From an uncultured Verrucomicrobia subdivision 3 bacterium (lineage in GTDB: Bacteria > Verrucomicrobiota > Verrucomicrobiia > Limisphaerales > UBA11358), in contig CAIXUZ010000071.1 in NCBI GenBank assembly GCA_903922735.1, positions 40,729 to 104,728 of the forward strand: 64,000 bases of DNA. Reading direction: 5' to 3'. A program made the position numbers and the translations under genes. Under the pieces are notes generated by a model. It worked only from the letters and a program-made list of their open reading frames with translations, searched no databases and was not told the DNA's origin. Below, one piece after another: positions 18,613 through 28,800 of the stretch. Within the stretch, counting starts at the first letter, position 1, and each line of letters opens with the position of its first letter.

Positions 18613-18822
18613 ATGAAACTGTTCTACACCGGCTCGGTCATCAATGCCGAGATGCTCGTTATGATGCTGGAAAAACATGGCATCGTCGCCACTCAGGATT
18701 TCGTGGATGCCAGCGCACCGGATGATGGCGATTTAAACCGGCCGGCCCGGGTTTTCGTGCCGGAAACGGATTATGACCGCGCCTGCCAGCTTTTCTATGC
18801 GGAACGTGAGGACGAGCTTTAG
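18613..18822 (+). CDS. DUF2007 family small protein
   Basis: A 69-residue protein beginning MKLFYTGSVINAEMLVMMLE, then KHGIVA, an acidic loop, RPARVFVPETDYDRACQLF, and an acidic tail. This is the DUF2007 alpha/beta pattern, a small domain sometimes called a putative signal-transducing protein, with no proven biochemical role. It is divergent from nusA, followed by prfB, and probably monocistronic. Confidence 0.75.
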   Translation: MKLFYTGSVINAEMLVMMLEKHGIVATQDFVDASAPDDGDLNRPARVFVPETDYDRACQLFYAEREDEL

Positions 18823-18932
18823 CCCCAGATAAAAACAGATTTTCACAGATGAAAAAACCTGTGTTTCATCAGTGTCCATCTGTGGCTAAAACCATTCTGG
18901 ATTCTGACTCTTGGCTTGGCTATGCTTTCCCG

Positions 18933-20082
18933 ATGTTCGACATCGTCCGACCGCAAATTTCGACCACCGCCGACAAGATCGCCCACTTGCGGAGGTTTCT
19001 TTGACGTTGCCAAATTGAACCAACGGCTGGCCGAGCTTGAATCGCAGATGACCGGTGAAACTTTCTGGAACAGCCAGGAAGCCGCGCAAAAAGTCATCAA
19101 CGAGGCCAACAGCATCCGTAACAATCTCGAACCGCTCGTCCGCTTCGGGAAGCAGATCGAAGATTTGCAGGTCATGCTCGAACTGGCCGCCGCCGAACCG
19201 GAAGCAATGCAACTCAAGCTTGAGACGGAGATGACGGCGGATGTCAATAAACTGCTCGGCGAACTTGACACGTTTGAGCTGAAAACATTTCTCAGCGGTC
19301 CGCACGACAAGTGCAACTGCATCTTCACCATCAACGCCGGCGCCGGCGGCACCGAGGCGCAGGACTGGGCGGAAATGCTTTCCCGCATGTATGGCCGCTG
19401 GTTTGATTCGCGCGGCTGGAAATGGGAGGTGACCGACGCGCTCGAAGGTGATTCGGCTGGCCTCAAGAGCGTCACCTTCCGCGTCGAAGGCGAGAACGCC
19501 TACGGATTTTGCAAAGCGGAGCGCGGCGTTCACCGGCTCGTGCGCATTTCGCCGTTCGATTCCAACAAGCGCCGGCATACGAGTTTTTCCAGCGTGGACA
19601 TCGTCGCGGAATTAAGTGATCTGGTCGAAACTGACATTGTCATTCCGAAAACGGAAATCCGTCGCGACACCTATCGTTCCGGCGGCAAAGGCGGTCAAAA
19701 CGTGAACAAGGTGGAAACCGCCGTGCGCCTCACGCACATCCCGACCGGTCTCGTCGCCGCCTCGCAAGCACAGCGCAGTCAGGTGCAGAACGAGGCCACC
19801 GCGATGGCGATGTTGATTTCCAAACTTTACGCGCTGAAGCTCGACCAGGCCAAAGGCGAGATGGAGCGTTTCTACGGCGACAAGGGCAGCATCTCGTGGG
19901 GCAACCAGATTCGCAGCTACGTTTTCCAGCCGTATCGCATGGTGAAAGACCTGCGCACCGGCGAACAATCCAGCGACGTGCAGGCCGTGATGGACGGTGC
20001 GCTGGACTCGTTCGTGAACGCTTGGCTCCGCGCCGGCTGCCCGCTCAAGCGGATGCAGGGGGTGAAGGATGAGGAGGAATAA
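18933..20082 (+). CDS. prfB: peptide chain release factor 2, with programmed +1 frameshift
   Basis: The start is ATG 18933 (MFDIVRPQISTTADKIAHLR). The zero frame meets an in-frame TGA at 19002 after codon 23. Reading shifts +1 on CTT-TGA-C, so the protein joins 18933-19001 to 19003-20082, 382 residues. The main frame shows the RF2 anticodon-like tripeptide in VRISPFDSNKRRH and the catalytic GGQ in YRSGGKGGQNVNKVET. RF2 reads UAA and UGA stop codons, so the internal UGA makes the gene self-regulated. Annotating it as one uninterrupted frame from 18916 would give a wrong N-terminus. Confidence 0.95.
18991..19005 (+). promoter_or_regulatory. RF2 autoregulatory +1 frameshift site
   Basis: GGAGG (18991-18995), a 3-nt spacer TTT, then CTT TGA C (18999-19005). 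An internal Shine-Dalgarno exactly 3 nt before CUU-UGA-C is the canonical RF2 arrangement. Low RF2 slows UGA decoding and lets the ribosome slip +1. Confidence 0.95.
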
Positions 20083-20161
20083 TTTCAAAGCCAAGATGCA
20101 AACGAACCAAGGCGCATAGAAACTAAATTTTGTGTTTTTGCGCTTTTAAACTAATACGCTA

Positions 20162-21730
20162 ATGGGAATGAATCTATTCCGCGCAACCGCCGCTTGGATC
20201 GCATTTGTGGCTTTAGTCGTTCCGGTCACAGCGGCGGACAAATTTGCCATTCCGCTTTGGCAGCCACACGATTTCAATTTCCCTGCCAAGGCGTCGTCGG
20301 CGAATCCGTTCTTGGTGGAAGTCTCCGCCACTGTGACCGGACCGGATGGCAGGACCTTCGACATCCCCGGCTTCTTTGCTGGCAATGGCGTTTGGACAAT
20401 CCGCGTCTCGCCGACCGCCGAGGGGCAATGGTCGCTCGTCACAAAATCGAAACTGCCGGAACTCGATGGCAAAACTGCCGCGTTCACCGGCGTGAAAAAC
20501 CCAAATCCGAAAATCCACGGTGTGCTGGGGGTGGATCTGGAGCATCCGCACCATTTCATCTTCGCCGATGGTACGCGCTTTTTCCTGCAGGGCTACGAAT
20601 ACGACTGGCTCTGGGGGCTCGATCAGGACCAGCCTGGCGTGCCCACGATTGACAAGACGCTGGATCTGATCGGTCGTTACGGGTTCAACTACATCATTGT
20701 CAATACCTATGCCTGCGACACCGGCTGGCGCAAAGGCAAGACCGGCCCGGACGATTATGGTCCATCCCTGCTCTATCCCTGGGAGGGGAGTAACGCCGCG
20801 CCCGAGCAATCCCGCATGAACCTCGCCTACTGGAATCATTACGACCTGATGATGAATGCGCTGCTGGAGCGCGGCATCGAGGGGCACATGTTCATCAAGG
20901 TCTATAACAAGCAGGTCAAATGGCCGGCGCACGGTAGCCTCGAGGAAAAGTTATTCTTTCGGTGGCTCATCGCCCGCTACGCGGCGTATCCGAATATCAT
21001 CTGGGACTTTTCCAAAGAGGCGCATAACGAGAAGAATCTCGCCTATAAGCAGGAATGCCTGAGATACATCCGCGCCTCCGATCCGTATCATCATCTCATG
21101 ACCGTGCATGACGATGACCAGGCCAACGACAGTGGTGCGTATGATGACCTGACGGATTTTCGCGCCGACCAGCAGCATTCGAAGTTCCACGAAACGATCC
21201 TGCGCCAGCGTGAACGCCGCGCCTGGCCGGTGGCGAATGTGGAGTTCGGCTACGAGCATGGTCCGAAGGGAACGAATGACTTCACCTACAAGGTGGTTCA
21301 GCCGCCGGAAACTGTGCTCCGCCGCGCATGGGAAATTGCCATGGCGGGCGGCTACACCGCCTATTATTACACCTACACCGCTTGGGACGTGATCCGTCCG
21401 CTCGAAGTGCCGCTGGGCTATGCGTATTTTAAACACTTCGGCGACTTCTGGCGCTCGACCGATTACTGGTTGCTGCAGCCTGCGGATAAGCTCGTCAGCA
21501 CCGGGTGGTGCCAGGCCAATCCGGGCCAGGAGTATATCACCTGCCAAGGGACGCCCGCGCCGTTTACCTTGGAAATCGCCGGGGCCGCCGCGCCGCTGCC
21601 GGCCGAGTGGTTCAATCCGCTTACGGGCAAAACCACATTCGCCGGAGCATTTGGCAACGGCACGGCCAGCCTGACGCCGCCCGCCAACTGGGGCAATGCC
21701 CCCATCGTGTTGCACCTAAAGGTGAAATAA
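20162..21730 (+). CDS. secreted DUF5060-DUF4038 glycoside hydrolase-like protein
   Basis: A 522-residue protein with a signal peptide (cut near VTAADK). Residues ~30-110 form a DUF5060-like beta-sandwich (PFLVEVSATVTGPDGRTFDI). A DUF4038-type TIM barrel follows, with FADGTRFFLQGYEYDWLWGL, NYIIVNTYACD, YPNIIWDFSKEAHNE and VANVEFGYEHG. The acidic residues in WDFSKE and NVEFG are catalytic candidates by position. A C-terminal beta domain (EWFNPLTGKT) ends the protein. The family acts on plant cell-wall glycans, and some relatives are apiosidases; substrate unknown. It lies 29 nt upstream of trpC with no obvious link in function. Confidence 0.75.
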   Translation: MGMNLFRATAAWIAFVALVVPVTAADKFAIPLWQPHDFNFPAKASSANPFLVEVSATVTGPDGRTFDIPGFFAGNGVWTIRVSPTAEGQWSLVTKSKLPELDGKTAAFTGVKNPNPKIHGVLGVDLEHPHHFIFADGTRFFLQGYEYDWLWGLDQDQPGVPTIDKTLDLIGRYGFNYIIVNTYACDTGWRKGKTGPDDYGPSLLYPWEGSNAAPEQSRMNLAYWNHYDLMMNALLERGIEGHMFIKVYNKQVKWPAHGSLEEKLFFRWLIARYAAYPNIIWDFSKEAHNEKNLAYKQECLRYIRASDPYHHLMTVHDDDQANDSGAYDDLTDFRADQQHSKFHETILRQRERRAWPVANVEFGYEHGPKGTNDFTYKVVQPPETVLRRAWEIAMAGGYTAYYYTYTAWDVIRPLEVPLGYAYFKHFGDFWRSTDYWLLQPADKLVSTGWCQANPGQEYITCQGTPAPFTLEIAGAAAPLPAEWFNPLTGKTTFAGAFGNGTASLTPPANWGNAPIVLHLKVK

Positions 21731-21759
21731 ACCCCGCGAACCCCGCTGTATTTAATAAT

Positions 21760-22542
21760 GTGAATATTCTCGACAAAATCGTTGAACAAAAGAAACGCGA
21801 AGTCGCAAAATTACCGGCGCGCCTCATCGCCGCCGGCGATTTGCGCGATGCCATGCTCGAGCGCGGCGAGTCGCGTGATTTTCTCGCGGCGCTCCGCCGC
21901 GCATCCGGCATCGCCCTCATTGCCGAGGTGAAAAAGGCTTCGCCGTCTAGGGGTGTGATTTGCCCGAACTTAGATCCCGTCCGCATCGCGAAGGAATACG
22001 AGGCGGCGGGCGCGAGCTGTTTGTCGGTGCTGACGGACGAGAAATTTTTCCAAGGCTCGCTGGATTATCTTCGCCAGATCCGCGCCGCCGTGAAACTGCC
22101 GCTGCTGCGGAAGGATTTCATCATTGATGAGCGTCAGATTCTCGAAGCCATCGAGTGGGGCGCGGACGCCATCCTGCTCATCGTTGCCATTTTAACCGAC
22201 GCGCAGTTGAATTTTTTTCATTCGCTCGCCATCGAAGCCGGTCTCGCCGTGCTTGTAGAAGTCCACGACGAGGAAGAATTGAATCGCGCGCTGAAAATAT
22301 CTCCCGCGCTGCTCGGCGTGAACAATCGCAACCTGAAGAATTTCAACGTCGATTTGGTGACAACGGAAAACCTCGCTCCACGCATTCTCAAAGGCGGCTC
22401 ACTGTTGGTCGCCGAGAGCGGCATCCACACGCGGGCCGATGTGGAACGCGTTCAGAAGTGCGGCGCGGGTGCGATTCTTGTAGGCGAATCGCTCGTGAAA
22501 CAGGGCGACATCGGTGCGAAGGTGCGGGAATTGATTGGTTAA
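21760..22542 (+). CDS. trpC: indole-3-glycerol phosphate synthase
   Basis: The start is the GTG at 21760 (VNILDKIVEQKKREV, 260 aa); the longer frame upstream overlaps the previous gene and is not TrpC-like. The (beta/alpha)8 motifs include IAEVKKASPSRG (catalytic Lys and substrate Ser), LLRKDFIIDERQI, VLVEVHDEEEL, GVNNRNLKNF and LVAESGIHTRADV. It closes the indole ring from CdRP in tryptophan synthesis. It is isolated from other trp genes and convergent with pdxA, the two stop codons overlapping. Confidence 0.95.
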   Translation: MNILDKIVEQKKREVAKLPARLIAAGDLRDAMLERGESRDFLAALRRASGIALIAEVKKASPSRGVICPNLDPVRIAKEYEAAGASCLSVLTDEKFFQGSLDYLRQIRAAVKLPLLRKDFIIDERQILEAIEWGADAILLIVAILTDAQLNFFHSLAIEAGLAVLVEVHDEEELNRALKISPALLGVNNRNLKNFNVDLVTTENLAPRILKGGSLLVAESGIHTRADVERVQKCGAGAILVGESLVKQGDIGAKVRELIG

Positions 22543-23531
22543 CTCCGATTCTTCGCCAACTGCTTCGCCAGCCGGATCGCCGCGATCATACTTCCCGGGT
22601 TTGCGATTCCTTTTCCCGCGATGTCGTAAGCCGTGCCGTGGTCCGGCGAGGTGCGGATGAAGGGCAAACCCAGCGTCCAGTTGATGCCGCTGTCGAAGGC
22701 GACGGCTTTCAGCGGCGCGAGGCCCTGGTCGTGATACATCGCCACGACGGCGTCAAACTCGCCTTTCAGCGCGTGGTGAAAAACCGTGTCGCCGCTTAGC
22801 GGGCCAACGACATCGAAGTCGCGTATCTGCATTGCTTTAACCACCGGACTGATGGTGGTGATTTCCTCATCGCCGAATTCCCCGCCTTCGCCCGCGTGCG
22901 GATTCAGGCCGCAGACGGCCACCTTGGCGCGGGACAAGCCGAGATCACGGCAGGATTGCGCGGCGAGTTCGATGGCCAGTGTTATTTTTTCCGCCGTGAG
23001 TTTTTCCGGAACGGATTTGATGGGAATATGGACGGTGGCCAGGGCCACCCGCAGCCAGCGTCCGCGTTCATCCGTGCCCAGCAACATCATCGCGGTGCGT
23101 TGCGTGCCGGCGAGTTCCGAGAGAAATTCCGTCTGGCCGGTAAATTTATGCCCGGCGCGGATGATGGCTTCCTTGTTCACCGGCGCGGTGACCAGCGCAT
23201 CTAGTTCGCCGCGCAGGCAGCGGTGGCCGCCATCATGAAGCGCGGCTACGGCGGCGTTGGCGGCGAGGGGTGAACCGGCGGGTGTTTTTTCCGGCAGGGT
23301 TCCGCTCAGCGGATTTACGATGAAAAATCTTCCGCTTTCGTCGTGGCGGGAGAAGGTTTTTAGCGGCAGATTCAACCCCGGCGCATCATTCAACCGGCGA
23401 ACGAGCGGTTCATCACCGATGAGCAGATATTTTGTCTCATCCGCTTTGGCCTCGGCCGCGATGGCCTTGAGCGCTACCTCCGGCCCGACGCCGGTGGCGT
23501 CACCCAGGGAAATTCCAATCCAGTTTTTCAT
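22539..23531 (-). CDS. pdxA: 4-hydroxythreonine-4-phosphate dehydrogenase
   Basis: A 330-residue PdxA. GISLGDATGVGPEVALKAI opens it. TAPVNKEAI, KFTGQTEFL, CGLNPHAGEGGEFGDEE, AMYHDQGLAPLKA and TSPDHGTAYDIAGKG supply the substrate and metal-binding residues (conserved His in TGQTE, YHDQG and SPDHG). It acts in DXP-dependent pyridoxal-phosphate synthesis with NAD. It follows a SurA-like gene by 20 nt, as in the classic surA-pdxA linkage. Confidence 0.95.
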   Translation of the reverse strand: MKNWIGISLGDATGVGPEVALKAIAAEAKADETKYLLIGDEPLVRRLNDAPGLNLPLKTFSRHDESGRFFIVNPLSGTLPEKTPAGSPLAANAAVAALHDGGHRCLRGELDALVTAPVNKEAIIRAGHKFTGQTEFLSELAGTQRTAMMLLGTDERGRWLRVALATVHIPIKSVPEKLTAEKITLAIELAAQSCRDLGLSRAKVAVCGLNPHAGEGGEFGDEEITTISPVVKAMQIRDFDVVGPLSGDTVFHHALKGEFDAVVAMYHDQGLAPLKAVAFDSGINWTLGLPFIRTSPDHGTAYDIAGKGIANPGSMIAAIRLAKQLAKNRS

Positions 23532-23551
23532 CGTGTCTGCGACACGGGGTT

Positions 23552-24508
23552 TCAGAAATAGCGGATGAAGGTTTTTTTCTTGAGGCCTTCAATCCATTGA
23601 TTCTGGAGTTTGGCTTGCTGCTGAACGCGGAGAGTTTTTTCGATTTCGGGTCGGACTTCGGTAAGCGGCTTGGCTTGGGCGGGCTTTTTGTCCTCGACGA
23701 GCACGAGATAGCAGGCATCCGGCATATCAATCACCTCGCTGACCTGCCCCATCGGCAGCGCGAAGGCGATTTCTGCGAGTTCCTTGCGGAGCACGGAACG
23801 CTCGACCCAGCCCCAGTCGCCGGCTTGGTGCTGCTGGGAGCCTTGCGAATAGACGGTGGCCATTTCGGTGAACTTGGCCCCATCCTTGATCTTGCTTTGG
23901 ATTTCGCGGGCGAGCTTGATCGTGTTGGTTTCGTTGGCGTCGGCTTTGGTCAGCACAATCATGCGCAGCTTGACCTGATCTTCGAGTTTGAACTTGTCGA
24001 GATTGGCGCGGTAATAGGCTTCAACTTTGAAGGGCGAAATACTGATTTCGCGTTGGACGTTTTGGTTGCGCAGGGCGGATTCAATGTATTGCTCGCGCAT
24101 TTGTTTGCGGAATTGCTCAAAGGTTATCCCTTGCGCCTGCAGTGTTTTCATCAAGGTGACGCGGTCGCCGAACCGGTCGCGAATGCGTTCTTGCACGAGT
24201 TCGTCGATGAGGCTTTCGGGTAATTTATAACCTTCGGTGTCGAAGCTGTGCAAAATCAGTTGGCGTTCGACCAGTTGATTCAGGCTGTCGTTGAGGGCTT
24301 GATTGAGCTTCTGTTGGAACACATCGGGCTGGGTGGCGTATTGGCGGCGCAAGGATTCTATGGCGGGCCGGGTGTATTCTTCAACTTCGGCAAAGCTGAT
24401 GGCGCGATCGTTGACCACCGCTTTGACGCCGTCGGCTACTTCAGCGCGGGAAAAGGTGGGTGCCCACACCGCCCCGGCCAGCAGGAGAATTAATCGGAAA
24501 TATTTCAT
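23552..24508 (-). CDS. surA: SurA-like periplasmic chaperone/peptidyl-prolyl isomerase
   Basis: A 318-residue exported protein with a signal peptide ending FSRAEV. The N-terminal SurA-type region (VADGVKAVVNDRAISFAEVE, LNQLVERQLILHSF) precedes a parvulin domain. That domain carries VKLRMIVLTK, LAREIQSKIKDGAKFTEMAT, YSQGSQQHQAGDWGWVERSV, IAFALPMGQVSEVIDMPDAC and YLVLVEDKKP. It should help fold outer-membrane proteins. It is shorter than E. coli SurA, with one parvulin domain. It lies between a small membrane protein and pdxA. Confidence 0.85.
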   Translation of the reverse strand: MKYFRLILLLAGAVWAPTFSRAEVADGVKAVVNDRAISFAEVEEYTRPAIESLRRQYATQPDVFQQKLNQALNDSLNQLVERQLILHSFDTEGYKLPESLIDELVQERIRDRFGDRVTLMKTLQAQGITFEQFRKQMREQYIESALRNQNVQREISISPFKVEAYYRANLDKFKLEDQVKLRMIVLTKADANETNTIKLAREIQSKIKDGAKFTEMATVYSQGSQQHQAGDWGWVERSVLRKELAEIAFALPMGQVSEVIDMPDACYLVLVEDKKPAQAKPLTEVRPEIEKTLRVQQQAKLQNQWIEGLKKKTFIRYF

Positions 24509-24559
24509 CGAATTTTCAGCATGGTAACAACCGTGCCCGTCCGGTCAAGCGCCGTCCGG

Positions 24560-24730
24560 TCAAGGGCGTGCCAGCCACCACAATATTGCTGCTACCGCTG
24601 TTGCGCCCAGCATGGCCGCGGTCAGTGTCCAGCGCATGATGAGCCGTTGTTTGAGTCGATAGTTGCTGCCGCCTTGCCCGGGCAGCAGGTAAAATCGTTC
24701 GCGCGGCTTGTCTTTTTTGTGGAAGAACAC
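24560..24730 (-). CDS. small single-pass membrane protein
   Basis: A 56-codon frame with a GTG start: a charged N-terminus (FFHKKDKPRERFYLLPGQGG), a basic stretch (YRLKQRLIMRW), then one transmembrane helix (TLTAAMLGATAVAAILWWLA) and a short RP tail. The basic residues before the helix predict N-in topology. It lies 51 nt upstream of the surA-like gene on the same strand, so it is probably the first gene of that operon. A TATAAAG sequence just before the start resembles a -10 box. I know no family for it. Confidence 0.6.
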   Translation of the reverse strand: MFFHKKDKPRERFYLLPGQGGSNYRLKQRLIMRWTLTAAMLGATAVAAILWWLARP

Positions 24731-24809
24731 ATCGCTTTATATCAAAGCCCGCGCGGCACCTCAAGCCGCGTGCTTGCCCTCCCGCCGGAAATTTCGCTAA
24801 CGTCCCGCC

Positions 24810-25631
24810 GTGCAACTCGAGGATCATTGCGGTGACATTATCCGCAAAGCCCGCGCGATGAGCAGCGTTTCAACCACGGCTGCCGCTTGCGCTGCCGGAA
24901 TTTCCGAATGCGAACTCGCCGCGATCGAGGCCTCCGGCATCGTTCCCGCAAAAATTAATTTCCTGGCACTTGCGGAAATCATCGGCCTCCATCCGCAAAA
25001 ACTTGCCGCCATCGCCAGCGGCTGGCTTCCCTCGTCAAAACATTTAACCGTCTGGCGGGAACTTCGGATGTTCTCGTCCAAAAGTGACGAATTGACCGTG
25101 AACTGTTATTTGGTCTGGGATCCGCCGACGCGCACCGCGGCATTGTTCGACACCGGCCTGGATGCGCGGCCGGTTCTCGAAACCATCGCCGCCGAGGGTT
25201 TGGTTTTAAATCACATTTTTATCACCCACTCCCACTGGGATCATGTCGAAGCGCTGCCGGCCATCCGCGCTGCATTTTCCGGGGCGCAGTTGCATTCCAG
25301 TTCGCCCAACGCACCCGCCCGCCAGCGCAATCGTCCGGACGAAATCATTCGCCTTGGCGAACTGTGCATTGCTCACCGTGCGACGCCGGGCCACGCGGTT
25401 GACGGCGTGACTTATCTGGTCAGCCATTGGCCGCAATCTGCGCCGATGGTTGCGTTGGTCGGCGATGCGATTTTTGCCGGATCTATCGGGCGCGGTAATC
25501 AGTCGTGGGAAATTGCTCGGCGAAAAGTCCGGGAAGAGATTTTATCCCTGCCGCTGGATACTTTGATCTGTCCCGGTCACGGACCGATGACGACCGTGGA
25601 CGAGGAAATCGAATTCAACCCTTTCTTTTAA
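24810..25631 (+). CDS. metallo-beta-lactamase-fold hydrolase with N-terminal helix-turn-helix-like domain
   Basis: A 273-residue protein with a GTG start. Residues ~1-75 resemble a small helical XRE-like domain (TAAACAAGISECELAAIEAS, NFLALAEIIGLHPQKLAAIA). Residues ~85-270 form an MBL hydrolase: LTVNCYLVWD, LFDTGLDA, ITHSHWDHVEALP (HxHxDH), ATPGHAVDG, LVGDAIFAGSIGR and LICPGHGPMTTVDEE. Zinc ligands for a glyoxalase II-like site look complete. The fusion suggests recruitment to DNA or oligomerisation through the helical part. The substrate is unknown. Divergent from the small membrane protein gene. Confidence 0.8.
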   Translation: MQLEDHCGDIIRKARAMSSVSTTAAACAAGISECELAAIEASGIVPAKINFLALAEIIGLHPQKLAAIASGWLPSSKHLTVWRELRMFSSKSDELTVNCYLVWDPPTRTAALFDTGLDARPVLETIAAEGLVLNHIFITHSHWDHVEALPAIRAAFSGAQLHSSSPNAPARQRNRPDEIIRLGELCIAHRATPGHAVDGVTYLVSHWPQSAPMVALVGDAIFAGSIGRGNQSWEIARRKVREEILSLPLDTLICPGHGPMTTVDEEIEFNPFF

Positions 25632-25711
25632 GTCTTCCTATTTGCTTTTTCTTCCAGAGGGGTTATTTGTTTAACGGTAAAGGTAGCGTTTTTGCACAGG
25701 TCAAATCTGAG

Positions 25712-25752
25712 TTATTCACAATTAGTTGCGCCACATTTGTAATTGTGCACAA
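25712..25752. promoter_or_regulatory. operator-like sites upstream of smc, including a DnaA-box match
   Basis: The AT-rich 180-nt gap before smc contains TTATTCACA (25712-25720), a match to the DnaA box TTATNCACA. It also has an 8-bp inverted repeat CACAATTA (25717-25724) / TAATTGTG (25740-25747), and the palindrome TTGTGCACAA (25743-25752). These could bind a regulator of smc. A single DnaA box can occur by chance. Confidence 0.4.
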
Positions 25753-25811
25753 CATATTGTGGTTTTCTCTTTACAGGAACTTAAACCTTTGGTTGTCTAA
25801 ACGCAGTCAAT

Positions 25812-28800
25812 ATGTACCTGAAGAATTTAACCGTTTTTGGCTTTAAATCGTTCGCGGATAAGACCGCTTTGAACTTTCAGCCCGGCGTCACCGCCATCGT
25901 CGGTCCCAACGGCTGCGGCAAATCCAATGTCTCCGACGCCATCCGCTGGGTGCTCGGCGAGCAGTCCGCCAAGGCCTTGCGCGGTGGCGAAATGGCTGAC
26001 GTGATCTTCAACGGCACCGATGGTCGCAAACCGATGGGCATGGGCGAAGTTTCGCTCACGCTCGGCGGCGTTGGTGAAGAAAGTCTGAAAGCGGCGGGCG
26101 TCGAGGTCAGTTACGACGAAGTCACGCTCACGCGCCGGATTTTCCGCGACGGCGGCAGCGAATATTTTCTCAACCGCACGCCTTGCCGGCTCAAGGACAT
26201 TCAGCAGTTGTTCATGGGCACCGGCGTCGGGCGGACGAGCTACAGTATTCTGGCGCAGGGCCACATCACGCAGATTCTTTCCAGCAAGCCGGAAGATCGC
26301 CGGATGATTTTCGAGGAAGCCGCTGGCATCACGAAATTCAAATCGCAGAAAAAGGAATCGCTCCGCAAACTGGAATACACCGAGCAGAATCTTTTGCGCA
26401 TCGCCGACACCATCAAGGAAGTGAAGCGCCAGATCGGTTCACTCCAGCGTCAGGCCGGCAAGGCCCGCCGCTACAAGCAGATTCAGCAGGAACTCCAGCA
26501 TCTTGAAACCCAGCTCGCACGGCATCAGTTCGATGTGTTGCAAGGCGAGATTGGCGAGCGCCAGGCGACCGTGGAAAATCTGCGCAACGAAATTGAAACC
26601 GGTTCGAATGACATCCTGCGGTTTGAAAATGAAATTTCCAAGCTGCGCGAACGGCTCATGGAACTGGAGCACGAAGTCGCCGCGCAGCAGCAGCGCGGCT
26701 TGGAATTGAAGGGCGAAGCCGAGCGTCACGAGAGCCGCATCCATTTCAATCAGGAGCGCGTCCATGAGATCGAGTCGCAGAATCTGAAGGCCCTCGAGGA
26801 GATCGCCCAGGCCGAGGAGCGCCATCGGGCCGCGCAGGCGGAAGTCGCGGTCATCACGGAAAATCTGGCCGCCGCCGAAGTCGCGTTGACGCAGCACAAG
26901 GAAGCCTTGCAGGCCCGGCAGAATTCCCTCCGCGAAGTCGAGGACAGCCTGCGCCAGCAGCAGGAAACCTTGCGCCAGGCGCAAGCCACGGCGTTCGCCG
27001 CCGCGCAAGATCTGTCCCGCGTGCGCAACGAGCTCATGGCGCTGGACCTGGCCAAGCAGGGCAATCTGGTTCGCCTGGAAAAACTTTCCGCCGAAAAAGT
27101 TCAGCTCGAAGAGGAGCGCGTTCGCCTCGCATCCCGCCTGCAGGAATTCACCGCCAGCGTGGAGTTGGAAAAATTGAACGTCGCCACCACGCGCGGCTCG
27201 GTGGAACAGCGCCAGAACCGCCTCCGCGAATTGCAGGGCGAACTGCACGCCTCGTCGCAGGAGCAGGATAAATTTTTACAGCAGCAGGCCGAGAAACGAT
27301 CCCGCCTGCATGTGCTCGAACAGCTCGAAGGCTCGCACGAAGGCTTTGACGCGGGCGCCGTCGCAGCCTTGCGCCAGTCGCGCTCGGTCATCGGCTCGCT
27401 CGCGGATCGCATTCGCGTGCCGGACCAGTTTGTGACCGCGGTGGAAAACGCGCTGGGTCACAATCTCCAGATCGTGCTGACGGAACAGACGTCCTCCGCG
27501 CAGGAAATTCTTGCGGAATTGAGCACGAACAAATCGGGTCGCGCGAGCGTTGCCGCATTGGCCATCCAGCAGTATCAGGATGAAAAGCAGCTCGCGTTTG
27601 CCGGCGAAATGGCTCCGGGCGAAAAGAGCGAGGCCGCGCAACACGGTTTGCAAACCGGCCAGATCGTTCACGCCATGAGCGTGATTCATGCCGAGCCCGA
27701 TGTGGAGCCGCTCCTGAAATCGCTGCTGGGCCGCACGTTCATCGCGGCGGACTTGAATACCGCGACCGCGCAGATCCAGAATGGTCATGCCGGTTGCGAC
27801 TTTGTGACGCTCGGCGGCGACCTGCTGAACCGCCATGGCATCTACACCGGCGGCTATCTGAACAAGGGCCACCACGGCAAGGCACCCTCGTCCATTCTTG
27901 GGCGTAAAAATCAAATCACGGAATTGCAGGCGGAGCTGAACGAGTTGCAGGAACGCGTCGCCGAAGCGAGCCGCCGGCGCGGCGCGCTCTTGAGCGAGCA
28001 GACGGAATTGTCGGCCAGCTTGCAGCAGGCCCAGACCGAATTGCGCCAGCAGGAAGTCGCCATCGCCACGCGCGAAGGCGAGTTCAATGCGCTCACCAAT
28101 TCCAGCCGCCTGCTGAATCAGAAGGTTGAGACCGTCATGTTCGAGGTGGAAAGCCTCGCCGCGCAGGAACAGGAAGGCCTGCAGAAACGCGAGGCGCTCT
28201 CCGTGCGCTTGCATGAACTCGAAGCCCGCGAAGGCACCGCCCAGGAACAGGTCGTGGCCCTGACGGCGCAGTTGGAGGAATTGCGCGTCGCCCGCGATGC
28301 CGCCATGGCGGCCTTGTCTGAGAGCAAGGTGGCGCTCGCATCGGATGACCAATTGGCATCCTCGTTCCGCCAGCAGAAAACGACCCTCGGCCACCGCCTT
28401 GTTGAATTGAGCCAGTTGGTTGAGTCGCGCCGTAATGAATGTTCCTCCTTCATCTCGCGCCGGGAGCAGGCGGAATCCGAAATTCAGGATTCGCAGGCGA
28501 ACATTGAAAAGCTGCGGCATGAACGCGAGCTGGTCAGCGCGCAGACCGCCGAGACCATCGCTCTGAAGAATGCGCAGGAAGGTGAGATTTCCGGTCGCGA
28601 TGAAGCGCTGCGTTCGCAGCGCAGCCGCCTGACGGAATTGCAGAATCAGCGCGGCTCGCTTGACGTGGAGCTGGCGCAGAAGAACATGGCCGTCCAGAAC
28701 CTGCGCGAGAAGGTGCAGCAGAAATATCATCTGAACCTCGAAGACATCCGCAGCGAATGCATCACCATCACGCATGCCGATGAAGGCCAGCCAAAGGTGG

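Noticed and set aside
27276..28775. 499-codon minus-strand frame inside smc
   Set aside because: Antisense shadow of the SMC coiled coil, no domain signature.
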